A stretch of DNA of 5,870 bases from Acholeplasmatales bacterium. Lineage in GTDB: Bacteria > Bacillota_I > Bacilli_A > Acholeplasmatales > Anaeroplasmataceae. Shown here piece by piece: positions 5,634 through 5,870 of the stretch. The stretch lies in NCBI GenBank assembly GCA_024696565.1, contig JAILGR010000211.1, positions 1-5,870 on the forward strand. The letters run 5' to 3'. Under the pieces are notes generated by a model. It saw only the letters and a list, made by a program, of their open reading frames with translations, was not told where the DNA came from and searched no databases. Every line of letters begins with the position of its first letter. Position 1 is the stretch's first letter. The translations under genes were made by a program, and so were the position numbers.

Positions 5634-5662
5634 ATTATAAAATGAAACGATGTTATTTTCAA
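5634..5662 (-). promoter_or_regulatory. Sigma-A-type promoter of the SPFH/zinc-ribbon operon
   Basis: On the minus strand a -35 TTGAAA (5657-5662, 5 of 6) and a perfect -10 TATAAT (5634-5639) are 17 nt apart. Transcription would begin near 5627, leaving a leader of about 23 nt with the GGAGG site. A second TATAAT at about 5618-5623 is too close to the SD to be used. The promoter lies downstream of the 5S terminator, so this operon need not depend on rRNA read-through. Confidence 0.78.
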
Positions 5663-5694
5663 TGAATAAGGTATATTTTTTCTCCTAGAAAAAA

Positions 5695-5715
5695 GAAAAA
5701 ACACCTACAAGGTGT
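5695..5715 (-). terminator. Intrinsic terminator of the rRNA operon
   Basis: On the minus strand ACACCT (5715-5710), loop TGT and AGGTGT (5706-5701) form a 6-bp stem running into TTTTTT, followed by C and a further T run. It lies about 30 nt past the mature 5S end and is the natural end of an rRNA transcript reading leftward. Confidence 0.85.
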
Positions 5716-5732
5716 CAAAAAGGTATGATTAT

Positions 5733-5870
5733 TTCAAAGAGAGAGCCTGGCAGCGTCCTACTCTCGCAAGATTGAACTTACTACCATCGGCGTTAAAGTG
5801 CTTAACTTCTGTGTTCGGGATGGGAACAGGTGTGTCCACTTTGCCATCGCCACCAGACCTTTTCTTTGAA
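5733..5870 (-). other. 5S rRNA precursor processing stem (flanking inverted repeat)
   Basis: TTCAAAGA at 5870-5863 (before the 5S, read on the minus strand) is perfectly complementary to TCTTTGAA at 5740-5733 (after it). With small internal loops these 8 bp extend helix I of the 5S, making the double-stranded precursor that RNase M5 (or RNase III-like enzymes) trims in Bacillota. The stem reaches the last base of the window and may be longer. Confidence 0.7.
5745..5858 (-). rRNA. rrf: 5S ribosomal RNA
   Basis: The minus strand carries the hallmark 5S blocks: TGGTGGCGATGGC at the 5' side, CACACCTGTTCCCATCCCGA and AACACAGAAGTTAAGC in the centre, CGCCGATGGTAGT, then GCGAGAGTAGGACGCTGCCAG at the 3' side (given here as consecutive landmarks). 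The ends are set by helix I: GTCTGGTGGC from 5858 pairs with GCTGCCAGGC ending at 5745 over 10 bp, including G-U pairs. That gives about 114 nt, the usual size. The termini could differ by 1-2 nt. Its position at the right edge, with a terminator to its left, implies it is the last gene of an rrn operon whose 16S and 23S genes lie outside the window. Confidence 0.96.

Noticed and set aside
1..5870. CRISPR arrays, insertion sequences, prophage genes, tRNA genes, riboswitches
   Set aside because: I found no regularly spaced repeats, transposase or integrase motifs, cloverleaf sequences or long structured leaders; all gaps are under 140 nt and are explained by promoters and terminators.

Overview
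The window is AT-rich and densely packed, with short intergenic gaps. It has strong AGGAGG-type ribosome binding sites, TATAAT -10 boxes and intrinsic terminators with U-tracts, which points to a low-GC Gram-positive bacterium (Bacillota, for example an uncultured gut Bacilli/Erysipelotrichales- or Clostridia-like lineage). This is inferred from composition and protein style, not from a database match. Tryptophan is encoded by TGG at many positions and every visible stop is TAA or TAG. Nothing suggests a UGA-Trp code, although none of the genes here ends in TGA.

Layout, left to right. (1) 1-305, minus: the N-terminal half of queH (epoxyqueuosine reductase, queuosine tRNA modification), cut by the window edge. 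(2) 306-441: a divergent promoter region with a near-consensus sigma-A promoter firing rightward. (3) 442-942, plus: a CarD/CdnL-type RNA polymerase-binding regulator, ended by a compact hairpin terminator at 947-967 that it shares with the convergent operon. (4) 969-2838, minus: a three-gene operon transcribed leftward, encoding a CPBP (CAAX/Abi) intramembrane metalloprotease, a zinc-ribbon membrane protein and a flavin-reductase-like split-barrel protein. Their spacings are 10-12 nt. (5) 2883-4267: an operon terminator preceded by a large two-zinc-ribbon membrane protein (YdjG-like). (6) 4267-5604, minus: an SPFH-domain protein with an Ala/Gln-rich linker and three C-terminal zinc ribbons (YdjI-like), driven by a near-consensus promoter at 5634-5662. 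(7) 5695-5870, minus: a 5S rRNA with its flanking processing stem and terminator, presumably the end of an rRNA operon lying to the right.

How the genes fit together. The SPFH/zinc-ribbon pair resembles the ydjG and ydjI genes of the B. subtilis pspA-ydjGHI envelope-stress locus. Neither PspA nor YdjH is visible here. The next operon downstream adds a third zinc-ribbon membrane protein and an intramembrane protease. The two adjacent operons therefore form a block rich in membrane proteins carrying cytoplasmic zinc ribbons. A shared membrane-homeostasis role is an inference from this arrangement. The flavin-reductase-like protein, CarD protein and QueH look like ordinary chromosomal genes. There is no sign of phage, insertion sequence, CRISPR, toxin-antitoxin or tRNA content. 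The most notable points are the zinc-ribbon block and the hairpin plus mini-ORF at the SPFH/zinc-ribbon gene junction.
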